From Drosophila miranda (taxonomy: Eukaryota > Arthropoda > Insecta > Diptera > Drosophilidae), in NCBI RefSeq assembly GCF_003369915.1, contig NC_046674.1, forward strand, positions 27,035,657 through 27,099,656: 64,000 bases of DNA, read 5' to 3'. The notes under the pieces were generated by a model. It did not search any database, was not told where the DNA came from, and worked only from the letters and a program-made list of their open reading frames with translations. Shown here one piece after another: positions 1 to 12,390 of this stretch. Position 1 is the first letter of the stretch; every line of letters begins with the position of its first letter. The position numbers were made by a program, and so were the translations under genes.

Positions 1-3000
1 TGGACCGGGTGGTGGTTAAGCTGCTGGTAGTTGAGCCCTGGCGCATCTGTGGTGCCTCGATGACGCTGCACACCTCATTGGATTCGCTGTCCTCGGTCTC
101 CTCCTCATCTGCATCCGCATGCTCGGTGCGGCTGCTCATCAGCGACTGAGAGGTGCTAGAGTGCGTTGACGAGGAGGACTCTTTCCGTATGAACTTCTCG
201 CTGAGCTCCTTCACCGAACCACGGCGCACATATCTGCCATCTGGCTCTGGCTGCGGTTCGGACTCGACTTTCTTGAACTCTCTCACAAGCTTGGTATTCA
301 ACTCCGGCTGGAAGTCATCGTCCAGCAGCAGCTGTTTCTGAATGGAAGCCAGCTCATCCGCATTGCTCGAGTAGATCAGCTCCTTGCGCTCGTGACGGGG
401 CGGGGACTTGTTGTCCGAGTAGAACTGCTCCTCGATCACAAAGCCTGTGACTTCTGGGAAACGGTAAAGGAATTGGTATTCAAATTAGGATTAGTATTTG
501 TATCTAAGGAATATGTGGCTTATGTTTATCCTGTCACCTTGCTTGGTCTCACACGGTGCTGGCTGGCTTTTCTTCTTGAGCGCTCTTATCCCAAAGAGGG
601 GCAGTCCATTCTCGTCCGTGGGTCCCACTCCGTAGCTTGATGTAATGGAGTCCTCCTCGCGCTGCTTGGGCTTGGCTGCCCTGGTGCTAGAGCTGGCGGT
701 GGAGCTGGAGCTAGTGCTGGTGCTCTGAAGGGTTCGGGTCATCTTTCCGGTGGAGCTGGTGCTAGTGGTGCTCGTGGCAGATCCCTTTCGCGGACTGGAT
801 CCACCATTCGAGACGGGCCCGTGACCTTTGAGCACCTTAGTGCGATCTGCCCAGATGGGTCCCTGGTGTGCTGGTTTGCTGGGTGTACCAGCACGTGAAC
901 CAGCCCCGTTGTTCGAAGTTCGAGTGGTGGTGGTGGTAGTGCTCACAGGCGACTGCTTGCCGGGGGGACTGCTGCGACGGCGTTGGGCCGGACTGGCGCT
1001 CCTCTCTCGTGGCTTCACCGGCGGCTTGCCCTGAGGCGTTGCTCCACCTGTGCCTGTGGTGCTGTCCACCTGCTCTCCTCGCTGTCTTCTGGTGCTGGAA
1101 CTGCTGCTCGTGGTGCTGGTGGTTCGCACTCCCTTGAGGCTGCTGCTGATGGACTTAGCCTCTGGACTGCGACTACGATCGCGTGGGGGGATCGCCTCCT
1201 GCTGGGGCTGCTTCTTCGGCTGCTGCGATGCCAGTGGGGCTGCAGCATTGGGAGAGGTCTTCACCGTCGTTGTAGTGGTAGTGGTTGTGGTGGTAATCCC
1301 CGCATTGATCATGTTCTTTCTGATGAGCCGCATCTGGGCGCGTATCCGGCGACGCATCTCGTAGCTGCTCACTGTCTCCAGGAGCTGTTCGAGTACCTGC
1401 AGATCGAAGATCTCCTCAATCTCCAGATCGATCTTCAGCTTGATCTTATCCTCCTTTTTGGGCACATCAAACTTCACCGAGGTATTCGGATTGCGTGGCT
1501 CCAGGCCCGAGTCATCCTCCACTGAGGACTTGCGCGAATAGTTGTTCTTATTGATCTCCAGGGAGTCACGTCTTATGTGCTCCAGCGAGCTCTTGGTGTG
1601 ATCCATGTACGAGGGACGACGCCCGCCAGGCTGTGGCTCTGTTGTGCTTGTTGGGGCTGCCTGCTGTGGTGGTGTCTTCTCGAACACATTCCTGCGTGTG
1701 GCTACCGTGCGTCCTACCCCGCTGCCATTTGTGATTGCTGGAAGGGATTCAACGTGTACATGGGGTTCGGGATCAGCTGTTGTGGCTGTACCTATGGTTT
1801 TGCTTGGGTGGTTAGTCGGGCTTGGACTTGGGCTTGAAGTGGGCATTGGACTTTTTTGCTTGGTGGTGCTGCTGGGGCTGTGCCTTTGACTGGGGCTGTG
1901 GCTGTGCTGGTGCTGTTGGTGGTGCTCAGTGGTTGTCTTAACTACGCTGGCGGTGGTCGAGTTCAAGTTGGATTTGGTGGTGCCAGTGTTGCGTCTACTG
2001 GGTGAGCGAGACGGCGACGATGATGGGGAGGGCGACGAGCGTGAGGGGGAGGCAGAAGGCGAACGGGAACGGGTACGCGACTGAGGCTTGCGGCTGTTGC
2101 TGTGGGTCGGTGGTGGTGGTCCCACCACCTCCACGTCCACATCAACATCGCTGATTACCCACTGCTTCTGGCTGACATGCTCCATGGTACGCTTGGAGCC
2201 ACCCCCAGTTGTTGTGGGCTTAGTTGGAGAGCCTCCAGATGTTGTGGGTTTCGATGGGGTAGCTCCCCTGGGGGTGCTGCTTGGCTGCTGGGGTGACTTG
2301 GGCTTGCCCGTGATGGTGCTACCAGTTGTGGTCTGATTCCTGTAGGATCGACGCTCTTCGGTGATCAGGCTGGTGCTGGTGCTGGTGCTGCTCGGAGTCG
2401 AACGCAGCTTGGTACCATTCTGCTTGGACACGATGGATGGCTTACGGAGGGCCTCTGTGGCACGTGGCTGTCCAAAGACCGATGGTCGGTTGAGGATGTC
2501 CTTTTGCCGCTTCAGCTCAATGGCTGTGGTGTGACTCTTGGTCATGGGCAGAGGTTCCTCCTCTTCCGACTCCACCTGGGGCTGCTTGGGATATTCTTCT
2601 TCCTCTCGATCCGACTGCAGTTCCGGTTCCGATTCCTGCTCCAAGTCCGTATCTTGCCGCGAGATGTGTCTTTCGATGCTGGCCACTAGGCGTGGCGATT
2701 TTTGTGGCGCTGTCGGGGCCAGCTTCTCGGCGGTGTCAATGAACTTGTGCACCTTCTGAGAGACGCTCAGGGTGCAGTCATCCTGTCGCAGCTCCTCATC
2801 GATCTCCTCGAAGCTGGGGCGCGGGCGCTCCAACTCCCGACTGGGGGTAGGCGTGAGCGGCTGCCTGGTGATATTCTCGGCGGTGCGCAGGAACTTGTCC
2901 ACCTTCTGATTGATGCTCAGCAGGCACTCATCGTTCTCGGGTATCTTGGCATTCTCGTCGAACTCCCGGTTAAAGGGGACAGAGCTGCGTGGCTGCTTCA

Positions 3001-4809
3001 CCTGTTCGGCGGAGTGGGTGAAGCGAGAAACCTTCTCGTGGACGCTAAGCAGGCACTCGTCGGTGTCCTGCGGCTGTACAGGCTCCACGGGATGGGACTG
3101 GTCGGTACTGGTGCTGGGGCTGCTGGTTGTGGGATAGTCCAGGCTCTGGGGCGCCTCTACCATGGGATTGTCGAGTATGTCATCGTCCAGGCCATTGGAG
3201 TTGCGCAGCTCCGAGATCTGACAGCCAACATAGGCATTGGCCGCCTCCTCGAAGATGGGTATGTTGGTAACCTGCGGCTTCTTGCGCGGCTCATCGTCCG
3301 GCTCCTGGACCACATCGGGATAACGCGGCTTGCCCGTGTCCTTGTCCATCGCGGCGTTCACCGGCGTGGGTACGATGCGATCCGGCGACGGTTCCCTGGA
3401 GCTCTTTGCCTGCTGGATGTCGATGATCATGTCTTCGCTATTGACCAGCAGCTGTTCGCTCAGATTGATGGTCTTGGTGGTGAAGCACTTGCTGGGTCGG
3501 CTGCCACGTTCCACGGGCCTCAGGCTGCTCATCTCGGGCTGCTGCTTGGATGGGTTCTTCGCGATGGGGCTCTTCTGCCCGTTGACCACCTTGATGATGT
3601 TCTCACTAGTGGAGCGCATCACCTTGTCGGCCTTATCGCGTCGCGTCACCCGTGGCACGGGTGCCGAATCCTTGCGCTCGGTCACCGGCAACTTCCTTGC
3701 GGCGGCAGGGCTCAAGGCGGCTATCAGCTGGGGCCTACGCTCGGTCCGGGGCGACTTCGGGGCCGTGTGATCGATGATGATCTCCGTGTGCACGGAAATG
3801 TTACTCGACCGACGACGCTCTCCCCGCGTTGGACTCACATCTGGGGAGGTGGTGGTGTCCCCATCCACATGATCCACTTTTATTGGTGTCTGGTTCTGGC
3901 TCTGGGGTTGGGACTGGGGCTTCTGCTTACGTGGCGAAGAGCGCAGGCGATCCTTGATTGATGGTGATGCGCTGGCACTGGGACTGGCATCGCTGGGCTT
4001 TCGTCCTGTTTTCGTCGTAGTGGTAGTGGTGGTGTTGGTGCGTGTCTCCTCCACCACACTGTCACGCTTGGCCTGAGCTGACTCCGGCTTTCGACCCGTC
4101 AAAGACTCCTTTCTGGGACTCTTCGGGGCGGTAGCCTTTGGGTGTGGGTTGGGTGCCTGCTTGGAGGAGGAGGTGCGTGAATTGCGACGTTCGGTTTCGG
4201 TTTTTGTGTTCGTCGTTACACTTGGCCGTTTCTTGGGTAGCTCCTCTTGGGGTTCCACTTTCTTGAGGGGAGACTTCTTGGTGGTGTAGCCTCCTTCTGG
4301 TAGTGACTTTTTGATGGTCTTGCTCTGGCAATCAATGGTCTTCTCGGTGATGAAGCTCGTCGTCTCTGGTTCTGGCTCGAAAATGGGAATCGAAGATGGC
4401 GAAGGAGAAGACGAAGGCGATGGAGATTTGGAGGCGGATTTCAGGGTAGTCTTGGGCAAAGGCGAGGGTGATTTTGAGGGTCGCTTGGTAATAAAAATCG
4501 TCGTCTCCTCATTCACATTGATGGTCTCGGCGTCCCCTTTGGGATTCCTGGGCAGATCCTCCTCTTCCTTGGAGGGCTCCTCCACATCCACAAAGAGCTC
4601 ACTGAGCTCTTGCTGCGGCTGGGCCTCCTCTACCTTGATTTTCGGCTGGGTGCGCACCACAAAGGTCTCGGTGACACGACGCGATGGCTGATCATTATCA
4701 TCATCATCGTCATCGAGGCAGTCTTCGATCTTTACCTCAATGGTCTCCGTCTTTGTTGTGGTCGTTTGCCTTATCTTCTGCTCATCCTCCTCTTCCTGAT
4801 TCCGATCTG

Positions 4810-4859
<50 letters not shown>

Positions 4860-7800
4860 CCATCATCATCGTTGGGTCGCGTTATGTAGCTTCCCTGGGT
4901 ATCCCCATCCTCCTCCATGCCCAGGATCTTGCGACAACGATCCTCGAAAGTCTCGCGACGGCTCAAACCCTTTTTGCGATAAGTAGGAGCCGCTCCCTCC
5001 TCCACTGGCTCGGGCTCGGAGTCGCCTCCTTTGGAGAATAAACCACCATCTGGACTTTCTATGGCTTCTTCGGGTTGGGTTTGCGGTTGCTGTTGCGGTT
5101 GCCTTTCCTTTTCGTTTTGGGGCTGGCTCTGGCGTTCGTTCGTTAGAAATTCATCGTTAAGATTCTTCTTCGTTGTTCGTGTCTGAGTGGTAGTGATCGT
5201 GCTGCGGAAGAGATCCTCCTCTCGTTTCTGCTGAATTGATGGATTGGTTCGGGTTAGAGATTTGGGACTCTGGCTCTCCTTTTCGGGACTCTGTCGGGGT
5301 GATCCCCTGGAGAAAGCTGGTTCCTTCCCTGGACTCTGGGCCCTCTGAGGACTTGTTGGCAGTCCCGGCTCTGAGGGAGTTTGAGCCTTTGGCAGACTCT
5401 GCCATTCGGGTGCTGTTTTCTGGGAGGGGCTGCTCTCTTTGGGCAACTGGAAAGATCTTCTAGGCAATCCAGGCTCTTTCTCTGGACTCTGAGCCCTCTC
5501 CAGCTCCGATTTCTCAGGGCTTTTGGGACGCCCCATGGTAGTGGGAGTCGAATACTTGCTGGGCAACTGCTTCTCGGGACTGCCCTGCCGTGGCGCCGTT
5601 GTCGCCGCCGCTGGTTTCTGGGGGCTCTCCTTGGCCGGCAGTTGTTTCTCGACGCTTGGACGACGAGTTCCTGACAGCGGATGCTGCGGCTGTTTTTCAG
5701 GGCTCTGTCGTGGAGAAACCCGCGGTTTCTCGGGACTCTGAGCCCTGGATCTGGGCAATCTCGGCTCGGGGCTGCTTTGGTTGGGCTTGGGCTTGGGCTG
5801 TGACTGAATCAAGGTCTCATCGATAAGGATCTGCTCCTCAATGAGCAGGACATCCTCCTCTGGCTGGGAGACACGCCTGCCCTCGAACGTGGTTTCCCTG
5901 AAGACCGGTCGGCGTTCAACGCTCGGCGACTTGGAACTGCCCCTGGAACTGGCAAGGGGTTTGGGTTCGTGTTCGGGCTCATTCTGATCATCGTCGTAGT
6001 TTCGATTGTGGTTCGGCTGGTTTCGCATCTTGGGTGGCGCTTTCTGCTTGGTGGCTGCGGGGAGTAGACATCAACGGGAGCAGGTCATCAGCGGGTTTTC
6101 GAGGGGAGACAGGTGGGCCATAGATCGTAGATCTACTACTGTGCTTGGGGTTTGGGGTTTTTGGTGTGTTTTGTGGCTTTTTCCCAGTTAATGGATTAGT
6201 TACGACTACGGGTTGCGGCTGCTACTACGGGTTAGGATGCTCTCTACGCGCTACGGCTACGGGGGTTAGGCGGCAGGCGACAAAACAGGCACAGATTTTT
6301 GTATAGACAGGCAAAGACCCTTTTCGGCCCATTAGTGGAAGAGTTAGAGAAGAGTTTTGCGCTACAGGCTGTTGTTTGTTGTTAATCGTCCTTCAGGAGA
6401 GACGGACGCCTCTCTTTATGGCTTATGTGTTCGTGTGGCGCGTGTGTGTGTGTGTGTGTATGGTGCACGTTGGGGGTCAAGACATTGAACATTTCAAACA
6501 TTGCATTTGTTTTTTCGGTATTATATTTATTTGCAAAAACAGTTTCGAAAGAAAACAAAAAGAAAATAATGAGCATAGGCATTTACAAAAAGATTGGTTG
6601 CTGGTTGCTTTGGGGGTTGTTCAATATCTTTAACGTTTATTCGGGAGATGCCTTACCAACGCTCTCTGAGGGACGGGGCATGGGTTCCCCCTCGCTGAGG
6701 GTTTCGGGTCCCAGCTGATAGTATTGACGCTTCACACAAGGCGGTTCTGCCACCGCCACTGCCACCGTTTCATGCGCTTCGTTTGCGATCACCTTTACCT
6801 TTCGGATGGGTTCTTGTTCTTGGCTGTCGCTTAAGATGGTTCTTGTTGCTGTAGGGATTGCTGTGGTGGTTGTAGTGGTGCCTGTGCCTGTGCCACTGCC
6901 TGCTGTGGCTGTGGCTGTGGTGTTGTCTTTATTGGTGGTTAGTGTTGTTGTTGGTTCGTTGTTAATAGTAGGAGGAGTAGTTGGAGTTGGAGTTGGTGGC
7001 AGAGAGAATATGTCGCCAGGCTTAGTGGTAGTATACGTATACTGTGATAGCTTGTTATCTGAAGGATAGTACATTCATATACATAGTTTTTCATAGTTTT
7101 TCCGATATAGGAGTATATATAGTAAGTATATAGATTCATCTTGATTACTTTTTATATTTTTTTTCTTTTTTTTTTATCTGAGATTTTCATTTTATTTTGT
7201 TGTTCTTTATTTCGTACCTGGAACTGGAGCGGGACTGGCTGGAGCTGCTGCTGGTGTCGGAGATGGTGGGGCTACTGCTGCTGTCGGAGAGGATGGACCG
7301 CCATCACCACCTGTCTTGGTGGTGCTGGTTGTCGTGGTCGTTACAGTGGTCGTTGCCGCCTTTTGAGTGGGCGACTTGGGTTCGTTGCTGATCGTCTTGG
7401 TAGTAACCTGCTGCTGCTTAACCACCTGTTGCTGCGGCGGCGGCGTTTTGGCCACAGTCTTGGGAGTGGCTGGTGCTGATCCACCCGCCGTCTGCCTTGT
7501 CACCGTTGTGGTGCTAATGCGACTCGACTCCGAGGGCGCCTGGCTGTCATGCGAGCCCTCACGCCCCTCTCGGCGGTAGGTGCGGGTCGAGGAGATGCTC
7601 GAACGTGGCGTCTGATGGTGGTGCGATCCCACCGAAGTGGTGCTATCCGCCGGCGAGCTGCTGCGCAGCGAAGCTGCGAAAGCCCGATGGGCGGCGTCCA
7701 CTTCGCGCTCCTTCTGCAGCTGGCGACGCGTTACGGTCGTGGTTGTGGTCGTGGTGTCCGAGCTGTTCGGGGCGTTTCCAGGTCTAGTTCCAGGACGAGC

Positions 7801-10800
7801 GCCTGCGGCGGGGCGACGCGCTGCAGAGTCGGGCGTGGGCCGTGTGGGAGATCGGGCCGAGGGGAAGCCATGGGTGCTCGGATGGGTTCGGCGTGGACTG
7901 GCCGGTTGGCCAGTAGATTGGGGTGAATGCGAGTGGGTAGTAATGGAGTGGGTGTGGGTGTGGCTGCGGGGGGCCTTTGGATAGTCCTGATCAACCTGCG
8001 TCTCGATGATGCGCTCCGTCTGCGACTTGTGGCTGGCGCTCTGGTTGCGGCTCACCGACTTCGACGTGACAATCACCTCACCATCCGGCTGATCTGGTCG
8101 GGAGCGCACCGAGGGGAAGCCATGGGTGCTGTAGTCATCCACAGGCTGACGCCTAGGACTTGCCGGCTGCTCCCAGCTGGGAGTAGGGGCTGCTATCTGG
8201 GGCTGACTCTGCGGACGATGATGGGTCTGATGCTGATCATCTCCCACAATCTCCGTTTCGATGGTGCGCTGAGAGCTGGTGCTCTGCTTGACATTGCGGC
8301 TCTTCTCCGACTTGACCACCACCACCTCCTCCTCCTCGTTCGAGGGCCTCTGGCTGGAGAACTCCTGCGTGGGCTTGTTTGGCCGCACCGAGGGGAATCC
8401 GTGAGTGGAGAAGTCACTGGTTGGAGGAGCCGCCGGCTGGCGCGGAGACTGAGCAGTGGGACGGACTGCGGGAGAGCTGGTGATGGGTTGTCCGCGATCA
8501 TCAAACTCCTCGACGGTCTCCGAGGTGGTTTCCGTGGAGAAGCGGCGACTCGATTTCTTCACAGAGGAGAAGCTCTGCGACTGAGTCAGCTGCTCTTGAT
8601 CCACCGGCTGTTGTTGTTGCCCAGGACGACGTCCCAGTGGCTCTGCATTGTCCACCACATCCTGAGGCTGGCTCTGGTTCTGGCTCTGATTACGGATATG
8701 GCTGTCATGCACATCCTGGGTACGTCGCTGGGTCTGGCTCTGGGTCTGGGTCTGCGTCTGGCTCTGAGTTTGGCGCTGAGTTTGTGGATTTACCTGCTCG
8801 GTCTCGTAGCGCTTGTTCTTGACAATGGTGCCATCGGGCAGGCGCTTCACCGTGGTGATCATCTTTACATTGGGCTTGGGGTACTCCACCGTATTAGAGA
8901 TGATCTCGCCGGGCTGGGACATCAAATGCTGGACGTGGCGCTGATACTCGGGCGAGGCCTTGTCCATGTCCACATACCGCTTGTTCTCCTCGTAGTGCTG
9001 CTGGGTCTGGACGTTCCTGGTGCTGTTGCTCTGTTCGCGACTCTCCGAGTAGCGCTCCTCCTGCTGTTGGCGCTGCTGTTGCTCCTGGAGGATACGTTGC
9101 TCCAGGATGCGTTGCTCCTGGACGCGTTTCTCCTGGATGCGGCATTGCTCCTCCCACTCGCGCTGCTCACGCTGTTGCTGCTGCTGATGTTGCTGCTGGT
9201 ACACCTTCTCCTGGTCATCCATCAGGTAACGCGGCTGGGCGGGCTCATCCCCGAAGTCCACCTTCGAGGAGGATGATGACACCACCTTCTTGGTGGACGA
9301 GGACGAGGTGGAGGTGGAGCTCACCTTCATCTCGGTGCGTCCGCTATTCTCATCGCCGAACACCACCTTCTCCTGCAGCTGGGTGTTGGTGCTCTCCGAG
9401 GCCTTCTTCACGTAGTTCTGGTCATCCCCCTGGTGCGAGGCACTCGAGCTCTGCTCGTTCCTTCCCTTGAACTCGGCCAGGCCGCCACCATTGAGCTTCT
9501 CAATGCCTGGAGCCCAGCACCATGATTGCAGATTCAGCATAGAGGCAGGACATGGCAGGAGATGGACATACGTACAAACAGAGAGAGAGGTGGAACAGAG
9601 TTAGACACACACATACATCTATCTGACAAGGGACTGGGTTAGGTTTGATGCTCAGACAGAGAGAACAAAAAAAACGGTGGTCAAGACTTACCATCTGTCT
9701 TGGCCAGAGTTTCCGTGCGGAAGGCCCTGCCATCGGGACTGACCTCCGAGGAGGTCTGCACATCCCAGCCCGTGCTGCTCGGCTGCGTGAGGGTCATCGA
9801 ATGGAACTTGAGCTCATGGGTGGGGCTCATCGAGTCGCGCACCTCCTTGGACTTGAGGCTCTGGAAATTCTGGTCCAGCAGCGCGTCTCCGTGGCTTGTG
9901 GCCAGGGGATCCTTGGCCCCGAATCCAGTCAGCGACGACGTTCCATTACCATTACCGTTTCCCTGGGGCTCCGCCATTGGGTCCGCTTCGTGCCTGTAGA
10001 GATTGCAGAGACGCGACTCTCGCAGCTTGTAGAGATGCGATCGGATCTGCTTCTTGCGTTCGCTGTCCTCGGACTGCTGCCACTGCAAAAAGGGAAACAA
10101 ACATAATAAAAGTGTAAGTATCCCAAACAGATCTCACAAAACACAAATATAGTGCCTCTGTCCTTGAGCCAATTAGACCCCCAGCTCAAGTTGAATCGAG
10201 TGGAGTGTAGAGATGAGGTGAAGTGGAATCGCAGTGGATTGGAGTGGAATGGAGTGGAGTGCAAAGCCCACGCGTGCTCAAAGTCGCTCGCCATTCCAAG
10301 CTGCGACTAGCACGCCTTTTATGGCGCCCCCCAGAGACGGCAGTTCGCCACAGTGCTCCTCCCCCAATCGCCCCCCTCCAATTAGCCGGCCAGCCAACAC
10401 ACAGTCCAGCCAGAACTGAGTCAGCAACCAGTGCCATATAGCCATATAGAAATCGACTCAATGCTGTTTCGTTTCGTGTTCGATTCCCAAGAAATGATAA
10501 AGAGATTCCGCCCCCTATTTGTTAACGGATTCTATTTCAATTCTTTCACGGGAAACCATGCAATGTGCAAATATGGTGGAACTCTAGACGAATCGAATCG
10601 ACACTCCATCGAATATATTTTTAAAGAACATAAGCAAAAACCACCCTAATCGGCGTGCATCTATGTCCCTCGCCATGCACAAGACATGTTTTGCTAAATC
10701 TCTGAGCAATCTGAAAGATTTCGAAGAAATCTAAACTCCAAATAGATTTCATTAATGATAATCGCTTGATCTGAATTAACTTCAGGAATCGAAACAAGGG

Positions 10801-12353
10801 ATTATATTCTGCAAGACTGAAAGCTGAAAAAACTCAGGACTGGAATGGGATTTCGATTGATGATTAAATAGCTAAAACGATCATCATCCAAAATACCATG
10901 AAATACAACCGGATCTAAGTCTGCTAAATTTTTTGATTATGAGCTTGCGTATCGGAATGGGACCGTAAATCGTATCGGTATGTGTATCGGTGGATCGGTG
11001 GATCGATGGACTGACACCTTAGCTTAAAAATAAACTGCTGAAAACCCGAATACATCGAACGAAACACTGACCGATAAGCAGTGGATCAGCACAACAAGAG
11101 CCCCATGCGAGCACATAGGCATGTACATACATACATATGTACATAAGTACGATTAAATCATAAATACATCATTACTATTTTTTTAAAAACAATCTAGAAA
11201 GGTGGATGATGATAGGCGGCAGGGGAACAGGAACGAGCAGCAATCAACAAATGTTGTTGGCAAACAAATTTACTGAAGTTGAAGCGAGCGATGGTGATAT
11301 CACCACACCGAACTGTTCAGCGGAAAAACATGTCAAGTAACATTAACATTTGTATTAACAATAATGACACCGTTCTCGATCAACAGAGCGAGAGAGAGGG
11401 AGTGCCTAATTCAGGAAGAACTTCCTGAGCTCGTTTCAAACTTTCATTATTTAAGTTGGCGATGGGATGGGTTTCCGAGACTTTTGAAGGTTTGTAGGAT
11501 TGTAGTTGTAAATTAGCAAAATTTTATTGCATTATGCATAAATATTCTGATATAGCAGCGCATTTTAGAATGGATCCAGGGTGTATATATGTATCAGTTT
11601 CCAGCCAACAGATGGTTATGAATTACGAATCAAAAATGCTCTTTACTAACCTTACGATTGTATGGGAATATTCGTACGATTACTATCTATTGCTGTACTC
11701 GTATTTCCCACCATATCTATCTATGGATAGTAGTGAAATCTCCCCAATAGCCGGTCATCATATCCGTACAATTCCAATGATTGATGGCCGAGTGGTTTCT
11801 TTTTGGTTCAATCATTACCATTTGGCCACAAAAACCGTAAATTTATTATTTATTTTTTTTCGCTACACAAAGACCAAATGGCACAACAGATGGCGCTGGC
11901 TGGACCCGCTTTCACTCATTTCTCTCAGCCAATAGATGGTATTGACAAAGAAAAAAAAAAACATAAATGCAATTTTCTGTGTGTGTGTGCGTGTGCATGT
12001 GCATGTGCGTGTCTGAAAAAACGTTTCTGCAAGAACTGGTCGTCGTCAGAGTCAGAGCCGCCCAGGGTGTATTTATATGGGGGTGAGGCCTAGCAGCTCT
12101 TTGAGATGTCTATTTTGATGGCCACTCCATCTGTCTCGCCGACTAGTCGACTAGCGTGAGAGCGCTTCAGTAGCTTTCTCACCTTATTCTAAATACACAT
12201 TGTACGCCAACCGACGACTCTGTCTAGACCTGAAGAGCCAGCCCCGACCTCGGCTCAGGTTCGGTTCGGCTCTCGGGCCCCAACAGCACTCCACGAATGA
12301 CGTAATTTCTAAAAGCGCCCATGATAACCAGTTGAAGCCGACGACGACGACGA

Positions 12354-12390
<37 letters not shown>

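Noticed and set aside
2702-3961. Long open frame (419 aa) on the plus strand
   Set aside because: It is antisense to the 5.5-kb smoothelin-like exon. The minus frame is the one with splice sites, phase continuity and recognisable motifs.
4610-5041. Plus-strand frame with a long Ile/His run
   Set aside because: It is the reverse reading of the poly-Asp GAT repeat.
7927-9276. Plus-strand 449-aa Leu-rich frame
   Set aside because: Antisense shadow of the Gln/Glu/Thr-rich exon 7218-9506.
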